Shown here: positions 11,411 to 22,705 of the stretch, in pieces | Numbering within the stretch: position 1 is the first letter of the stretch | Layout of the letters: every line of letters starts with the position of its first letter | NCBI GenBank assembly: GCA_023853785.1 | Contig: JAJIRX010000880.1 | Location: 62,001 to 126,000, forward strand | Length of the DNA stretch: 64,000 bases | Direction: 5' to 3' | DNA from: Psilocybe azurescens | Lineage: Eukaryota > Basidiomycota > Agaricomycetes > Agaricales > Agrocybaceae | Notes under the pieces: generated by a model | Told to the model about the DNA's origin: nothing | Databases searched by the model: none | Seen by the model: the letters and a program-made list of their open reading frames with translations, nothing else | Program-made: the position numbers and the translations under genes

Positions 11411-12301
11411 TCATAATTCATCACGGCATAGAGAATTTATGGCATAAATACTTCTAGACTGTACTACAGACAAGTACCCTTGTGACTGTCTGTCAGAATC
11501 GCCAGGATTGCCTAGCACCACGTCTTCTGAGAGCAGTTTGCGCGAATCCACAGCAAACTGTTGAAAAAAAGCCCTCACAAAGGGCGGAAAATTCAAGATT
11601 GGATGGGTAGGATATTTCAAGAAGAGTACGACAGCGTCTTGCAGAACAACTATGTTCAGATATTCGAGGACCATGAGAAATTTGTTGAGTCGAAGTTCTC
11701 TCGGGGTAGATCGTTCAATCCCATCTTTGAATTTGTGATAATAGTCATATAATGGGGCAATTATCCACGGAAAAAGTAAGAGAGAGGGAAATTGTCACAG
11801 GGAACCTCTGAGATTTTTTGAGGGATAATAAACACAAGCAGTGAAGTTGAGCAAATATTGAGCGTACTCAAAACTCCCCTAAAAGTTCTCGTTTAGAATT
11901 ATATTTGTAAAGATGTTTGAAATCCTTTTCTTCATTGAGAAGCAATGGACAAGAAGCGTCAGCGTACAGGTCACTGCATATCTTGGAGCCGAGATACGTG
12001 ACACCTTGGGAGACCTATTTAGAAATCTACGGATCTAAGAGAGCATGAGGGGATGCATACCGGGAATAGATCTAAGCATTTCATCAGGAATTGTACTCTC
12101 TAGGCTAAATATATGGTTATTTGGCCAGGTTGGTTCATCTAAATCACAACTGAAGTTAGGGAATGAACAATCAGAAACACGGAAGTCGTTAAATAGAGCA
12201 AAGCCTAGTGCTCCGACTGGGCACAACTCTGCCATGGCATGGCTCTTTAACCCAACACCCTGGTTGTGCAACCAATTGCCAGTGTCAACATGGATGTTCA
12301 A
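11411..12301 (-). mobile_element. Possible remnant of an Ndc10-like (Crypton/tyrosine-recombinase-related) protein
   Basis: Two minus-strand frames recall parts of Ndc10-like proteins that are common in basidiomycete repeats. At about 12301-12035 there is MAELCPVGALGFALFNDFRV followed by PNFS. At about 11674-11540 there is VLQDAVVLFLKYPTHPILNF then PPF...FFQQFA. The order and direction fit one gene read on the minus strand, but the sequence between them (11680-12030) has stops in all frames and I could not find the catalytic RHR.Y set. Assignment rests on remembered family wording only, so it is tentative. No terminal repeats were seen. Confidence 0.3.
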
Positions 12302-13700
12302 GGTCTTCGCAGAAGATTTGTTTAGTATGTGTCGAAAACACTTTCATTAAAGAGACTTACCAGCTTTCCTTCCTCATCAATAATCACACCCATATCAGAC
12401 TATCGTAACGAGCCCATTTGGTGTAACAGTTTCCCTCGAAAGTTGCTACACATCACAAGTTTGGCTCGTGTGCAAATAAGGTGACTGTCAGAAGCTGGAA
12501 TAGCGCACCAAAAGTGCCTCAAAGGCCTTGAAGATACGAGGGGTATTCTGAGGTGCAGGTGCATGCTAATAGACAATGGGCCTATCCGCTGGAGTAGGCC
12601 AATCCGGCCTACCCTAGCAGCTCGTGTCTGGCAAGGCTCGGAATGCTCGTCGAGCGACCACGCAGTATAGCGTTGCGGGCAAAGTGTGTTGTTCTCTCAC
12701 TACGAAAGCGCGCTAGCACACAAACCGTGCACAGCCGCTGATGCGATCTACAGTATCTAATCTAATCCGCCCTCGGGCAGCTCGGCCCAGATGGTCGGAA
12801 CCCACTGTCACACCGCTACTATATCGCTCTCATGTGGCCTGCTTGAAGTAACGATTTCAGCATCAGTACCGGTTGACGCGTATGGACCCTTGTGAGCCAG
12901 TTCTCCAAGTTGCTTTTTCAGCTACATGCATGAGATGTTGAGGGGGTCGAGTCAGTTGTGAGTATAATGCTATACAAATCACAGATGGCAGCCATACCGA
13001 TCCGTCGTGATGACGAGAAAAAAGGCGTCGAAGTTTCATCGTGGATGTCTGTTGCCACTGGCTAATGATCGGATGCATGTTGGGCGGTGAACGCGAAAAA
13101 GGATGAGACGGAGAGGGAGTAGAAGAGATAACCTGTGGCCTTGTCTTCATCATACGATGCTTTTATCTTCTGGTTAGTGTGCCACCAGGGAAATGCCTAC
13201 TCGACGCCCATTTTTCGACGTACAGATGTGTGAAGTGCCTCCACCGTCAATTTCTATACTAATCGTGGTACAAAACATAAAATCTTGATCATAAATATAC
13301 GGTAGCAATCTGTACGATGGAGGAAGTTTTGGTTTACTCGGCGGAGCAGTGACATATAGAATGTAAAGAATGAAAGGAAAAGCATTTGACTACTTCGGAA
13401 TTTGCCTGGGCGAATGCCGACCTTACTCAAACCTTAATTATGTATTTATCAAAATCAATTCGCATTGGGTGTGAATGTCTGCCCGAAAGTGTAGAGACTG
13501 ATACGCGATTTTCCCTCGTACAATACACTGGTGTAGACGTCAACAAATTCTTCCCTTTGCACACTTACTATGACGCCTGTACGCTTTCACCACCGAAAAA
13601 GGCACGGGCTTCAGCACTGGCTCCATCAAGTTCGACGTGAGGTATGTCATTCTATTGCAGAAGTAGTCAATCTTAGTCAATGCTCTAAGTTGTACCGATG
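12302..13700. other. Intergenic region with no supported gene
   Basis: A GC-rich island with a short hairpin (GGCCTATCCGC...) lies at 12570-12830. ORFs at 12863-13153 (-) and 13386-13640 (+, no ATG start) show no recognisable domain. Confidence 0.4.
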
Positions 13701-14753
13701 TTACATATCATCAAGACGTACCAGAGTACTGAGATGATTCTTTTCTTTGGTGTTTGTTATAGTTACCTCCAACGGAGGAGGATTTGAAGGGTCAATAGGG
13801 CCGCGGTGTCCTTCCTGGATATCAAAGTACCTCAGAGCCGATTCAATAACAGAACTCTTAGTATAAAGGTTTAAACTGACCCTGATCCGTACATTCACTC
13901 TCGTCCACGCAGTGTTTGACAATCCTGTAAATCTCATAGTGTGTACGGCATCAGGATCCAACCTCACCAAGGCCGCCACAAGTTCGCCAATACAGAGTCC
14001 ATGACTGGCAATCGCAACATGTACACAGCTGTGCTCGCTCTCTGATGACTGGCTTTCATTCAGATGCGGCAGCACACATTCACGAAGCGCGATCTCCGCT
14101 CTGCGCTCTAGATCGTTAAGACTTTCTGCTTCAGGGAATTTGGCATCTCGTCCGTAGAGGACAGGGAAGATCCTCTGTTGGTAGAGGTCTTCGAGTGGTA
14201 TATCTTCGGGCTGTTGAAGCACCCATGGGTAGCCTTCTGCGATCCCAAAATACTGTTCACGCAAGTGCGCATTGGTCTTTAACGGAGGTTTCGGATCAGG
14301 CTGATGATGCTGTATGTATTGTGCGGTGGCGAGGGCACGGAGAAGAGGAGAAGCGTATATGTGGGTTATGGAAGTCGAGGAAAAGGATCGACCTAACGCG
14401 TTGGCTTGCTGAAGCAACGATATTGGATCAGCATGGATGCGATGTTGTCGCTAATGGACATTACTTTTCTGCCTATCAAAAATTTTAGCCTATTGAGTTT
14501 TGACGACCTCAATGTTGGAAGAGAAAACTTACCATGTTCAGATAAAGGTGCATCCTGCCAACCAGCCCAAATGGATTTCTATTCCAAAATCTTCTTAATC
14601 CCTTTTGTTAGCGCACAATGGATTTTTTTCCTCACGAGATTATCCTCGCTCTGTCCATGTCTGATCTGCAATGGAAGAACATCCGTAGTCGCAAGTAGGA
14701 ATACGTTACACGTAAAACAAAATGAGAAAACCCACAAAGGTGACAGTGATCAT
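13701..14753 (-). CDS. Histidine phosphatase (phosphoglycerate-mutase-like) copy B, intact
   Basis: Exon 1 at 14736-14753 encodes MITVTF. Exon 2 at 14636-14665 encodes IRHGQSEDNL with the catalytic RHG histidine. Exon 3 at 14533-14578 encodes KSIWAGWQDAPLSEHG. The last exon (about 14415 down to the stop at 13701) starts QANALGRSFSST, continues with ITHIYASPLLRALATAQYIQ and LREQYFGIAEGYPW, and carries the second histidine motif VAIASHGLCIGELVAAL. This is clade 1 of the histidine phosphatase superfamily, soluble enzymes removing phosphate from sugars, proteins or small molecules; the substrate here is unknown. The acceptor of the last exon is uncertain: CTTCAG leaves a phase mismatch of one base. 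The gene lies 2.7 kb from its frameshifted paralogue in the same orientation, showing local duplication. Confidence 0.8.
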
Positions 14754-15073
14754 CGTCGATATCGATGATCTTCAAGACGCGGTCTTTGAGTGGGTAAATA
14801 TCAAGCAGAAAACGTGTTGCCCATCATCTTGCCCTTTTATATAGACTCAAGTGAGGCTCGGACTCCGCATGTATGGGGAAAATAGGGGTTATCATCTTTT
14901 TCCAATGATGGCGATAGTGATTGCTCGCGAGTTATGACGCTATGTGAATTTCATTTTCTGGTCACATGAATTAGCGCTTATTATATTTCTCAACAACTCT
15001 GCCTTCTCGAAGTAATCACGAAAGACTTAACGAAATCATAATGTAACCTCGACTACTTATTACTTAATACGCG

Positions 15074-15116
15074 TTTTGAAAAAGGTTAGAAGGCGGCCTT
15101 CTAACCTTTCTCAAAA
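15074..15116. repeat. 21-bp inverted repeat with 1-nt centre
   Basis: The left arm 15074-15094 (TTTTGAAAAAGGTTAGAAGGC) and the right arm 15096-15116 are reverse complements with a single mismatch, around a lone G. It stands only 3 bases from a second palindrome at 15120-15148. Confidence 0.9.
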
Positions 15117-15119
15117 TCT

Positions 15120-15148
15120 CGATGGACCACCTTGAAGGTGGTCCATCG
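15120..15148. repeat. Perfect 14-bp inverted repeat with 1-nt centre
   Basis: CGATGGACCACCTT, one G, then AAGGTGGTCCATCG, an exact reverse complement. It lies directly after the palindrome at 15074-15116 and about 370 bases upstream of the histidine phosphatase start at 14753. Confidence 0.9.
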
Positions 15149-15725
15149 CGTGTTCAAATTTGCTGAAAGCCGAAGCTGACAGACGGGTTTGGAGGTAAGA
15201 CAAATAGTAACTGGACGCGCTCAGTAAGCCTCACTGACCACAGTACATGCCTGAGCACAATGATTGGGGACATATTTCAAAAGGATTGTTCATAAATGTA
15301 GCAAGGTTGAGAGCACGGACCAGCGCACTCTTCCGATCGTATGATGGCCTTTCGTCTGGTGAGTCATAGACCGGGCTGTCTGTCTTGTAGTCATCCAGAG
15401 ATCGCACTGTGGATACCAGTGTGACACTAGAGGCTAATGAACTTTAATGTTTTTTAGAAAGAAGATGTGCTTTGGATAAAGGCAAGACTGCGTAGCTGCA
15501 GGATTTGCAGGACTTTGGATTAAGATAGGACGTTCGGCGCCTGGATCGGCATCTCGCCGACGCCGAAGGTTTACGAGTCATTTTTGGTCTCCAAGTACGT
15601 ACAACTGCGCTTTGTGAATCTTCCATCGATAGCTGTCTAGAGGAAATTCTGATTATCTTTAAGGTGAAGTTCTCACAAACAGAAACATATATGCATACAT
15701 TGATAAGCAGATTCGACAGTTACCG

Positions 15726-17141
15726 ATGCTCGTCGCCCACAAGCCATCCTCCCTATCCAGATCCTATGATATGCCGCAGGAGATAACCGATCTTTTCGTT
15801 TATGCAATTGCCCAACATCTCGATCCTAAGAGTTCTCGGCAATCTCTCATTTCTTGTACCATGGTCTCGCGATCGTTCAGCCTTCCGGCTCGTAGACAAT
15901 TGTACTCAGCGGTCCACGTTTCTTACTTCAAGCAGGGAAATGGACCTACGGACAAACAGGCTCCACAATACAGTCTATTCAAATCCCTGAAGGAAAAGCT
16001 TGAAGGCCCTACCAACTTTGGATCTTTAATTCGCAAGGTTCACATCGATGTCAGCCAGAGCCTCATCCCGCTGGCAGACGACGTTGAACTCCATTCCGTC
16101 TTTAGTGCTCTCAGAATTCATTCCCTTAATGTAGACTGCTTCTGGATGACTGGAAACAACGATACGACTTGGTGGTCCGACATGAGTCTTGAAATTATCT
16201 GTTTGCTTGCTTCGTGGACACAACTGGCCAAGATCCGAATATCCCACGTGAGAGATCTTACCATGGATTTTCTTCCTTCATTGTCTGTAGTATCCTGCTT
16301 GGAGCTCGTATCCATTCACTTCAATAATTCGGCGTCGTTGGAGGAGAGGGACCTCGATTCAGAAGTTACCAAACCACTTCAACTTCACGAATTGTTTGTG
16401 CATCGTAGTCACGACGGATTTCAGGAATTTAGGAATCGCCTCCAGCTTGACTTGTCGAGTCTTCGACGATTCCAAATGTCTATATTTGATCGTAATGAAG
16501 CTCTCATTTTCTCAGCGATCATCCAGGGATCGTTCAAATCCTTACAGTTACTTGATCTGTACGTGAACCTTTCATTTTCAGCGGCAACTTGTATACTCAG
16601 AAAGCATTTGTTCAGCATGCTATACGGTACCGATAACAAGTTTCTGAAGGGTGGAATTATAAATATCGGAAATTTTAGCAATCTTCGTAAGCTTCGACTT
16701 CGAATACAGACCGGGATCCAGCAGATATTTCCCTCGATGTCCGACATCTTCAGCCTTCTTCATCCTCCGTCTAAATATCCCACCCGCCTCGAAGCTATCG
16801 AGTTATTGTTCAATTCAATAAGAGGCCCCGGGCGGCCTCCACAAATTTTTGCACCGGACACGATGAATGACAGTGACGCTGACGCGTGGCGATCTCTCCA
16901 TCCTACCGTCCTACGCCAGCCACATCCGAATCTCCGCTCCCTCTACCTTTGCTTAGATCTCATGATAATGAAACTTCCTTCCTGGGCGCCCATCGATTCC
17001 AGCCTCATACGCGACGCGGAGGGTGTGTTGGCAGGCAAATTCAAGGCGTACATTGAAGGTTCGTCTGAGGCAATTGACCGGGACATCCTCGCCTGGGATA
17101 TACATGCCGTTGCCTGGGAAAATGATTTTGTACGAAAGTAG
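15726..17141 (+). CDS. F-box-like protein with degenerate leucine-rich C-terminal region
   Basis: A single uninterrupted frame of 471 codons. An alternative in-frame start at 15771 (MPQEITDLFVYAIAQHL) is likely the true one, because the F-box-like helix begins there. The segment MPQEITDLFVYAIAQHL...SLISCTMVSRSFSLPARRQL is the usual mushroom F-box-like opening, followed by YSAVHVSYF. The rest is the irregular leucine-rich region of this large basidiomycete family (for example LSSLRRFQMSIFD and LFLKGGIINIGNFSNLRKLRL-type units). F-box proteins recruit targets to SCF ubiquitin ligases, but the target is unknown. The upstream 480 bases hold the two palindromes described above. Confidence 0.75.
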   Translation: MLVAHKPSSLSRSYDMPQEITDLFVYAIAQHLDPKSSRQSLISCTMVSRSFSLPARRQLYSAVHVSYFKQGNGPTDKQAPQYSLFKSLKEKLEGPTNFGSLIRKVHIDVSQSLIPLADDVELHSVFSALRIHSLNVDCFWMTGNNDTTWWSDMSLEIICLLASWTQLAKIRISHVRDLTMDFLPSLSVVSCLELVSIHFNNSASLEERDLDSEVTKPLQLHELFVHRSHDGFQEFRNRLQLDLSSLRRFQMSIFDRNEALIFSAIIQGSFKSLQLLDLYVNLSFSAATCILRKHLFSMLYGTDNKFLKGGIINIGNFSNLRKLRLRIQTGIQQIFPSMSDIFSLLHPPSKYPTRLEAIELLFNSIRGPGRPPQIFAPDTMNDSDADAWRSLHPTVLRQPHPNLRSLYLCLDLMIMKLPSWAPIDSSLIRDAEGVLAGKFKAYIEGSSEAIDRDILAWDIHAVAWENDFVRK

Positions 17142-18373
17142 GTGTTTTGATTCTATGGTAATTCATTATTGATTAGTACAACGTCACCGTGGACTTGTGT
17201 ACAGATTTCAATCAAGATCGGTGTGATTCTAGTCCATGTCTTTTGCGATATTATCACTGTGGTCATGTGTATTATGATCCCTGATACAAGGATTCTCCAG
17301 CTGTTCGTATCTCTGAGCATCGCAAACCTGCATACAAATGTGATGGGTTGTGACTGAGGAATAAATACGATGTGTGTATGCCGATAGCTCTTGAGCAGGG
17401 AAAAAAAGAAAGGATGTGCGTTTCTCGTCAAGAGACCCTCAAATTGTAGATAATAGTATAACGAACACTCAACACGTTGTTATGGATAATGGGTGTGCCT
17501 CACAGCTTCAAGTCCATTAATTTTGGCTCATCAAAGCGGTTCTGTGAGCCTGGCTTCCCCCTGTCTTCCCCCCTTTGTTCATCGTCCTCGTGCGCGACTG
17601 AGATCACGCGCATGCTTCTCGATCATCACCTGATTCCAACGTCGTTCCTTGTCTTTTACCACATCGAATGAAGACCCTTTCGTCCTTTCCCTTAGTCTTT
17701 CCTAAGTATCCTCGAACCCAGTGAGGCATGCTGATTCCGGCAGCCTTCACGTTCGTAAAAATTATCTATTAATACATGCGCATGTAACTTATGAGAGTGT
17801 CGTACGATGTCAGCATCCTTGCCCGCTCAGGAATCACGACGCGTATGTGGATTTGAGCAGTTCACAAAAAGAGCAGATTAAGGTATCTTGAAGAAAAAAC
17901 GACAGAAGAACATGACGTAAACACCCACTTAAATTCAAAGTATTCAGCACCTTGAATATCAAAATTGACTCTTGAGGGTCGACAGTGAGGTCGGCCCAGA
18001 CCAGGGGCAAGCTCTAAGTATCTCCATAATGGAACAACTCGGAGTTGCCGAGCTCATAGAGATCAAGAAAGGTAGGACTCGGAGACGCAAAGATTTGGGA
18101 CTGGGAAAGACTTAGACGTCAGGAAAATAGATCACTCTAAACGTAGTTAGTAAAAGTTGTTATTGCCCACAATTATTCAAATCATGAAGGATTGAATGTG
18201 ATGTGTGACTGTCAGTCACTGTTTTAAGCACATGAGGCTGTAAAAGAATGAGGGAGTGGCGACGCCGGCGGCGACATCCAGCGTCGACCGATTTCGTGAA
18301 TTGGGCATTAACACTGGGTCGAGCGTTGCCCCCTAAAAAATCCATTATTGGATAATAATGTGTACAGCAGGAA
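17142..18373. other. Intergenic region with no supported gene
   Basis: Only short ORFs overlapping on opposite strands were seen. Nothing recognisable was found. Confidence 0.4.
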
Positions 18374-19007
18374 TCAGGATGATTTATCAAGAAGGTGGGT
18401 GTCTGAGAGGTATAGGAGATATCGCCCTCCTTCGACCCAAGGAACCACTTCTTCTCCATCTATATGTGAGAATGTGGGCGTAGTTTGAATTTGTGTGCTC
18501 TGGGAATCTGAGTCGGATGAGGGGGACTCGGGACATGGGATGGCCTGCGGAGGACAGTTGTCACCGGCAGCTTCCAGGGCTTGCGAGCCAGTGTGCTGTT
18601 GATAGTAGTACGTAGTACGACAGATTACAAGTCAGTGACTTCTACGAATTATGACGGGACAAACGTATGCTATCTTGTGATAAGTGCATTTATACTCCGA
18701 GACCAGATCATGAGGCGCTGGATGCGGCGTCGCATATCTATGACAGCATCACTGAGGACCGCACGAGAGTTGGACATCAAGATGGTGTTGGTTCTTACAC
18801 GCATTCGAAGATAGAGTAGAATGAGTCAAACCCAACTGTAAACGGACGTTTGGCGAGTTTCCATGACACGAGATTTTCAGGTGGGCAATAGAATGTGCAG
18901 CTCGGGGTCAAGCTCGAGCTCGAAGGAGTGTCTTGGGCTAATGAGAGATGTGTCCACTGGACGAGAGCGATGATACCACAAAGAAGGACGCAATGGTGTA
19001 GGCGCAT
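18374..19007 (-). CDS. Small secreted cysteine-patterned protein
   Basis: A three-exon model of 167 residues: exon 1 at 18799-19007, exon 2 at 18665-18737 and exon 3 at 18374-18595. The introns are 61 nt (GTAAGA donor, CATAG acceptor) and 69 nt (GTTTGT donor, CAACAG acceptor), both restoring frame exactly. The start MRLHHCVLLCGIIALVQWTH is a signal peptide. The mature part has a CTFYCPPEN motif after a Ser/Pro linker, then FECVYATP, SEYKCTYHK and DNCPPQAIPCP, giving six cysteines spaced like the hypothetical secreted proteins common in mushroom genomes (C..YC...C.Y...CTY...NCP...C). The tail is acidic and Ser-rich and ends near LLDKSS. An apoplastic role, such as an effector or wall-associated protein, is plausible but unproven. 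Confidence 0.65.
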
Positions 19008-22000
19008 TGCGTTTACTATGTAGCTGTGTGGTCGGGTATGGGTATCGCGATTGTGGGTATACACTATATGGGCAGGACGTAGATTGTCCACTACGGTGGT
19101 GGTGGTAGCGAGTCAAGGAAGACCGTCGTGACAATTGACGGGGCCAATTGTTACTTCACACACAGGAGCGTGTAAATGGAATCCCGGTCGAGCAGTTCCC
19201 CATGGAAACTGCTGTACAAGATATTCTTGATTCTGCATAATAGGAAAAGAGTTAGCGACATCGAAATATGTAGTCCCCCAAAAGTACCTCAATGGTTTTG
19301 AGGGTGCGATAGCTCCTCTGAGGAGCTGGAGTACGTTCATATAGAGACCTTGGAGCTTCTTGGGGTTCTCCTGGATTAGTGAATGCGATTGATGAACCTA
19401 TGGAGGTCGTTTGTTCTTCAGAGAGCGTGTGCATCTACAAGGTGATCAACTGTGAGCACGATATGCCACAATCCGAAGAATCCATCGTACCGGGAGTTCG
19501 CGAGCGGGGGGACTTGAGATCGGAGGACCTCAGGCTGTGTTGGTGCTGTACACATGAAGACGATAGACGCGTAGATTCGAATAGAGGAGGTGCAAGTAGG
19601 GAAGTAGTGGAAGTAACGAAGAGAGAGAGAAGTTATGTGGCTGGTGTCCCATTACTGGCCTTTTATACGCTGGACTGGAGCCTCCAGGAAAACGCCGAAT
19701 CGAGGGCCCCTTGTTGGACCTATGAGCGCGACGAGCGCGTGAAAGGGCCATCTATGGGTCAAAGATATGAAGTGTAGTGGTAGAGTGATAGAGGGGTGAG
19801 GACATCCAGGTTATGCCCGATGAGGGAGAGTGAAAGAGCAACAGCACTGGGTTGATATCGGCAAATGATCATAAGTGACCAGTCAGCACGCAAGATGGAT
19901 GATTCCGGCCTTTCTCGTCTCTGGAGCACATCATCGACCGAGGTCCGACCAACAACCAATAACTCGAATATAACAAGTTCAAGCTGCAGTGCGTCTTTTA
20001 TATCAAACTCATCTGAAATCGAAATATCATCTTGGAATTCTGAGGAATTTACTGGAGAGAATTTCATGGCCTTGGTATGACTTTTCACTGGTGTTGGAAA
20101 GTGCTTGGGAGAGCCTCGTGCTCAAGAGAACTTGGCATGAAGTCGTGAATCAATCATACCATTCGTCTAGCAGTTGATGTCCCACCAATTAAATTATACT
20201 GCTGCGCAGTCCTTCATCTGTTCGTAAACTTTGATGTGCCGAGGGAACGACTTCAAAGATCAAAAGATTATGAAGATCAAAAGATCACGACAGCGCCATG
20301 GTACTAGATGCCCTCAGCGGTGAGCAACCAGAAGAGACAACCAACTGAACAAATCTCGAACCGAACAGTACAGATCGAGATTGGCTGAAATAATAGTAGA
20401 CACGCGGCTGGCTCACGCACAGCCGCTGACCGAGAGGCGACAAAATTTGTGTCCTACGTAACACATATAGCGACCCAAAATGTCAACTTCCTTCAAGTTG
20501 GCTTCTCATAGGCACGAAGAACACTAGAACACGATTAAAGGAGAGTATTAAAGACCTTTCGGTGTAGGAGGATGGTTTGACGCCGCGACCATCTGCATCC
20601 CAGGTGCAGCTGAACGAAAGAAGGCCCCATTGACACGATATAGTACTAGTATGTCTCTTCCACGTCCAGAATTGTTATTCTGGTTGCTCTGGATCTGCGA
20701 GAAATATGGGATGCAAATGCTGGATGAAGAAGTGTGATCTGGGCCCTGCCATTCCATGAACGTGGTGCATCGTTTTACTGCTTCTCGCAGACGATAGACA
20801 TACTGTTACTGCTGCGTCGGTCATTGTGACGGATGGTTGCAGCTGGAAGCCCGGGATTGGGTATTGTATGATTATGGCGACTTCACGAAGACAATAAGAG
20901 GACAGAGCAGAGAAGTTGAGGGAAAGAAAGGGAGATAGAAAGAATGAAGATGACAAGCAGCAATGTTGTAAAATTCCCGCACAACACCTTGTAAGTAAAT
21001 TGTGCACGCCGCATTTTGAACAATAGAAAATTGGCATGAATAACAGCGGCAGGCCGAGCATACACCCAGAATCCTCGTGCATATTACTCTGCGAAGGCAA
21101 GATGCTGATACTGGATGGAAAAGGGTAGTGTGGTCCCTGTCATTCTAGATATGACTCTGAGCGTAGTGCGCGTAGTGCGCATAGTGAGCTATTTTACTCC
21201 TCCTTGAAGACGATCGGCATGCTGCTGGATGGCTTTATGAAGCTGGGGACACCGAGTTATTTATTTCACGACGAGTCAAAGGATTCAGGAAGGGGAAGTG
21301 GATGGGGGATAGGGGATAGGAAAGTTAAGGGAAAGAAACGTTGAACGTCGAAGCAAAGATTCAGGACAAAACGAACAGCGTGACTGTAGATGACTGTTCG
21401 GGTTAATCTGTCACGTTCTGTCACAGTGCCATGCAAATTTAGATCGTTGTGCCGAGTGGTCCGATGGCATAATTGAAAAGCAGTGCAATGTCAAGCGAGT
21501 CGTGCACGGACCTCTGACAACGCGGAGCGACGAAGGGGACCGACACACCGAATGAAGGCCAGTGCTGCTTTCCTACTGAGCACACAGGAGCACACCCGGA
21601 CATGAGTCGCGACAAATGACTGCCGTGATTTATGATAAGTATGAAATTTGACATAGGCATCGGCGATTTTCGCTCTTGAAGCTGCGTCTACACAGCTCTG
21701 CAAATCTATTTGCAAACCATTGGTTCTCGACTTGTTCTCTCGTTCATCAATCTTTTTAAGAGCTAGGCGGTGGGCAGTTGACATCACTTGCTATTTTTAC
21801 TGATAAACGCAAATCATCAGTATCCAACTTGCATCCAAACATTCCTTGATAATCCCATACAAAACCCATTTGTTTACAATGGTAAAGGGTTCTAGTACTT
21901 GTAAGGCTTGAACTGTCATACTAGTAGCTGTCTGTGGCGCCTTCTTGGAGCGAAGATGAGAATTATGCGCATACATGGATATCGATATTTTTAAGCAGAG

Positions 22001-22705
22001 AAGGTACTTATTCGGATACGATGAGAACTCGGAAGGCTATTAGTAGCTTTCTAAGTACGAATTGAGCATGTATAACATATATTTAAACATTCTCTCATTC
22101 TATCAGCAATCGATGGTGGCACAACATAGAATCACGAGGAGCATCAAACGGGGCGAGATCGACCCACGAGGCAGGGTATGAGAATAACGGAAGCAGTGAA
22201 AGATTCAGGAACCACATTTGATTGTCGAAGTACTGCCGGCAGCTCGCGAAAAGCGATGAATAACGAATGAAATGGTCGTTCGAGGACAGACTCGGGAGCT
22301 CGTCTGGGCGAACCATTCAGCATGTCGAGATTCAAATGCCAGCTCAGCCTTCGGATCAAGCGTTTATTTCATTGACAGAGTGATGTGCGACGGTGCCCCT
22401 ATGTGTAGAATTTGAATTTGAATTCAAAGTAGCTTGAGTATGGCTTGGTCGCCCGAACAATGTGAGGGATGGAGAGCGATGGAGCTGGTTGATATACGAC
22501 GATGAGCTGGGAAAAGGGTCAAGGTGACGTCGGAGAGCCAGTGCACGGGATTTATTTCCAAAAGGAGAGATTATGACGATGAATGTGAGACCCACGGTGA
22601 TATCCCCATTGGGAATAAACCAGGGTCTGTATGCAAGACGTCAATAAAGAGTGAATAAATGGCTGTCTGCCTCCCGCTCATCGTCCCCTTCCTCTCTCCA
22701 CCAAC
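19008..22705. other. Long region with no supported gene; diverged internal duplication
   Basis: ORFs at 19379-19777 (+), 19759-20088 (-) and 20675-21100 (-) are free of recognisable domains and mostly overlap antisense ORFs. The minus-strand frame near 20050-19870 (DALQLELVIFELLVVGRTSV) could be an exon of an unrecognised gene. Positions 20680-20940 and 21090-21340 are diverged direct repeats, and 21164-21188 has a tandem GCGTAGT/GCATAGT run. The last 300 bases are promoter and leader of the CSC1-like gene. Confidence 0.4.
20680..21340. repeat. Diverged direct repeat of about 250 bp
   Basis: The unit at about 20680-20940 and the unit at about 21090-21340 share the order TGCTGGATGAAGAAG/TACTGGATGGAAAAG, CCTGCCATTC/CCTGTCATTC, AGACGAT.G.CAT.CTG, and AAGTTGAGGGAAAGAAA/AAGTTAAGGGAAAGAAA. 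Divergence is high, so it is an old duplication. Confidence 0.4.

Noticed and set aside
19252..19540. A mating pheromone precursor on the minus strand
   Set aside because: The short frames lack a C-terminal CaaX box, and no pheromone receptor gene is nearby.
19379..19777. A 132-codon plus-strand ORF as a gene
   Set aside because: Composition is irregular, it overlaps several antisense ORFs, and no domain, signal peptide or splice structure supports it.
21164..21188. A CRISPR-like or satellite array of GCGTAGT/GCATAGT words
   Set aside because: Only three short imperfect units without spacers; it is a simple tandem slippage product.
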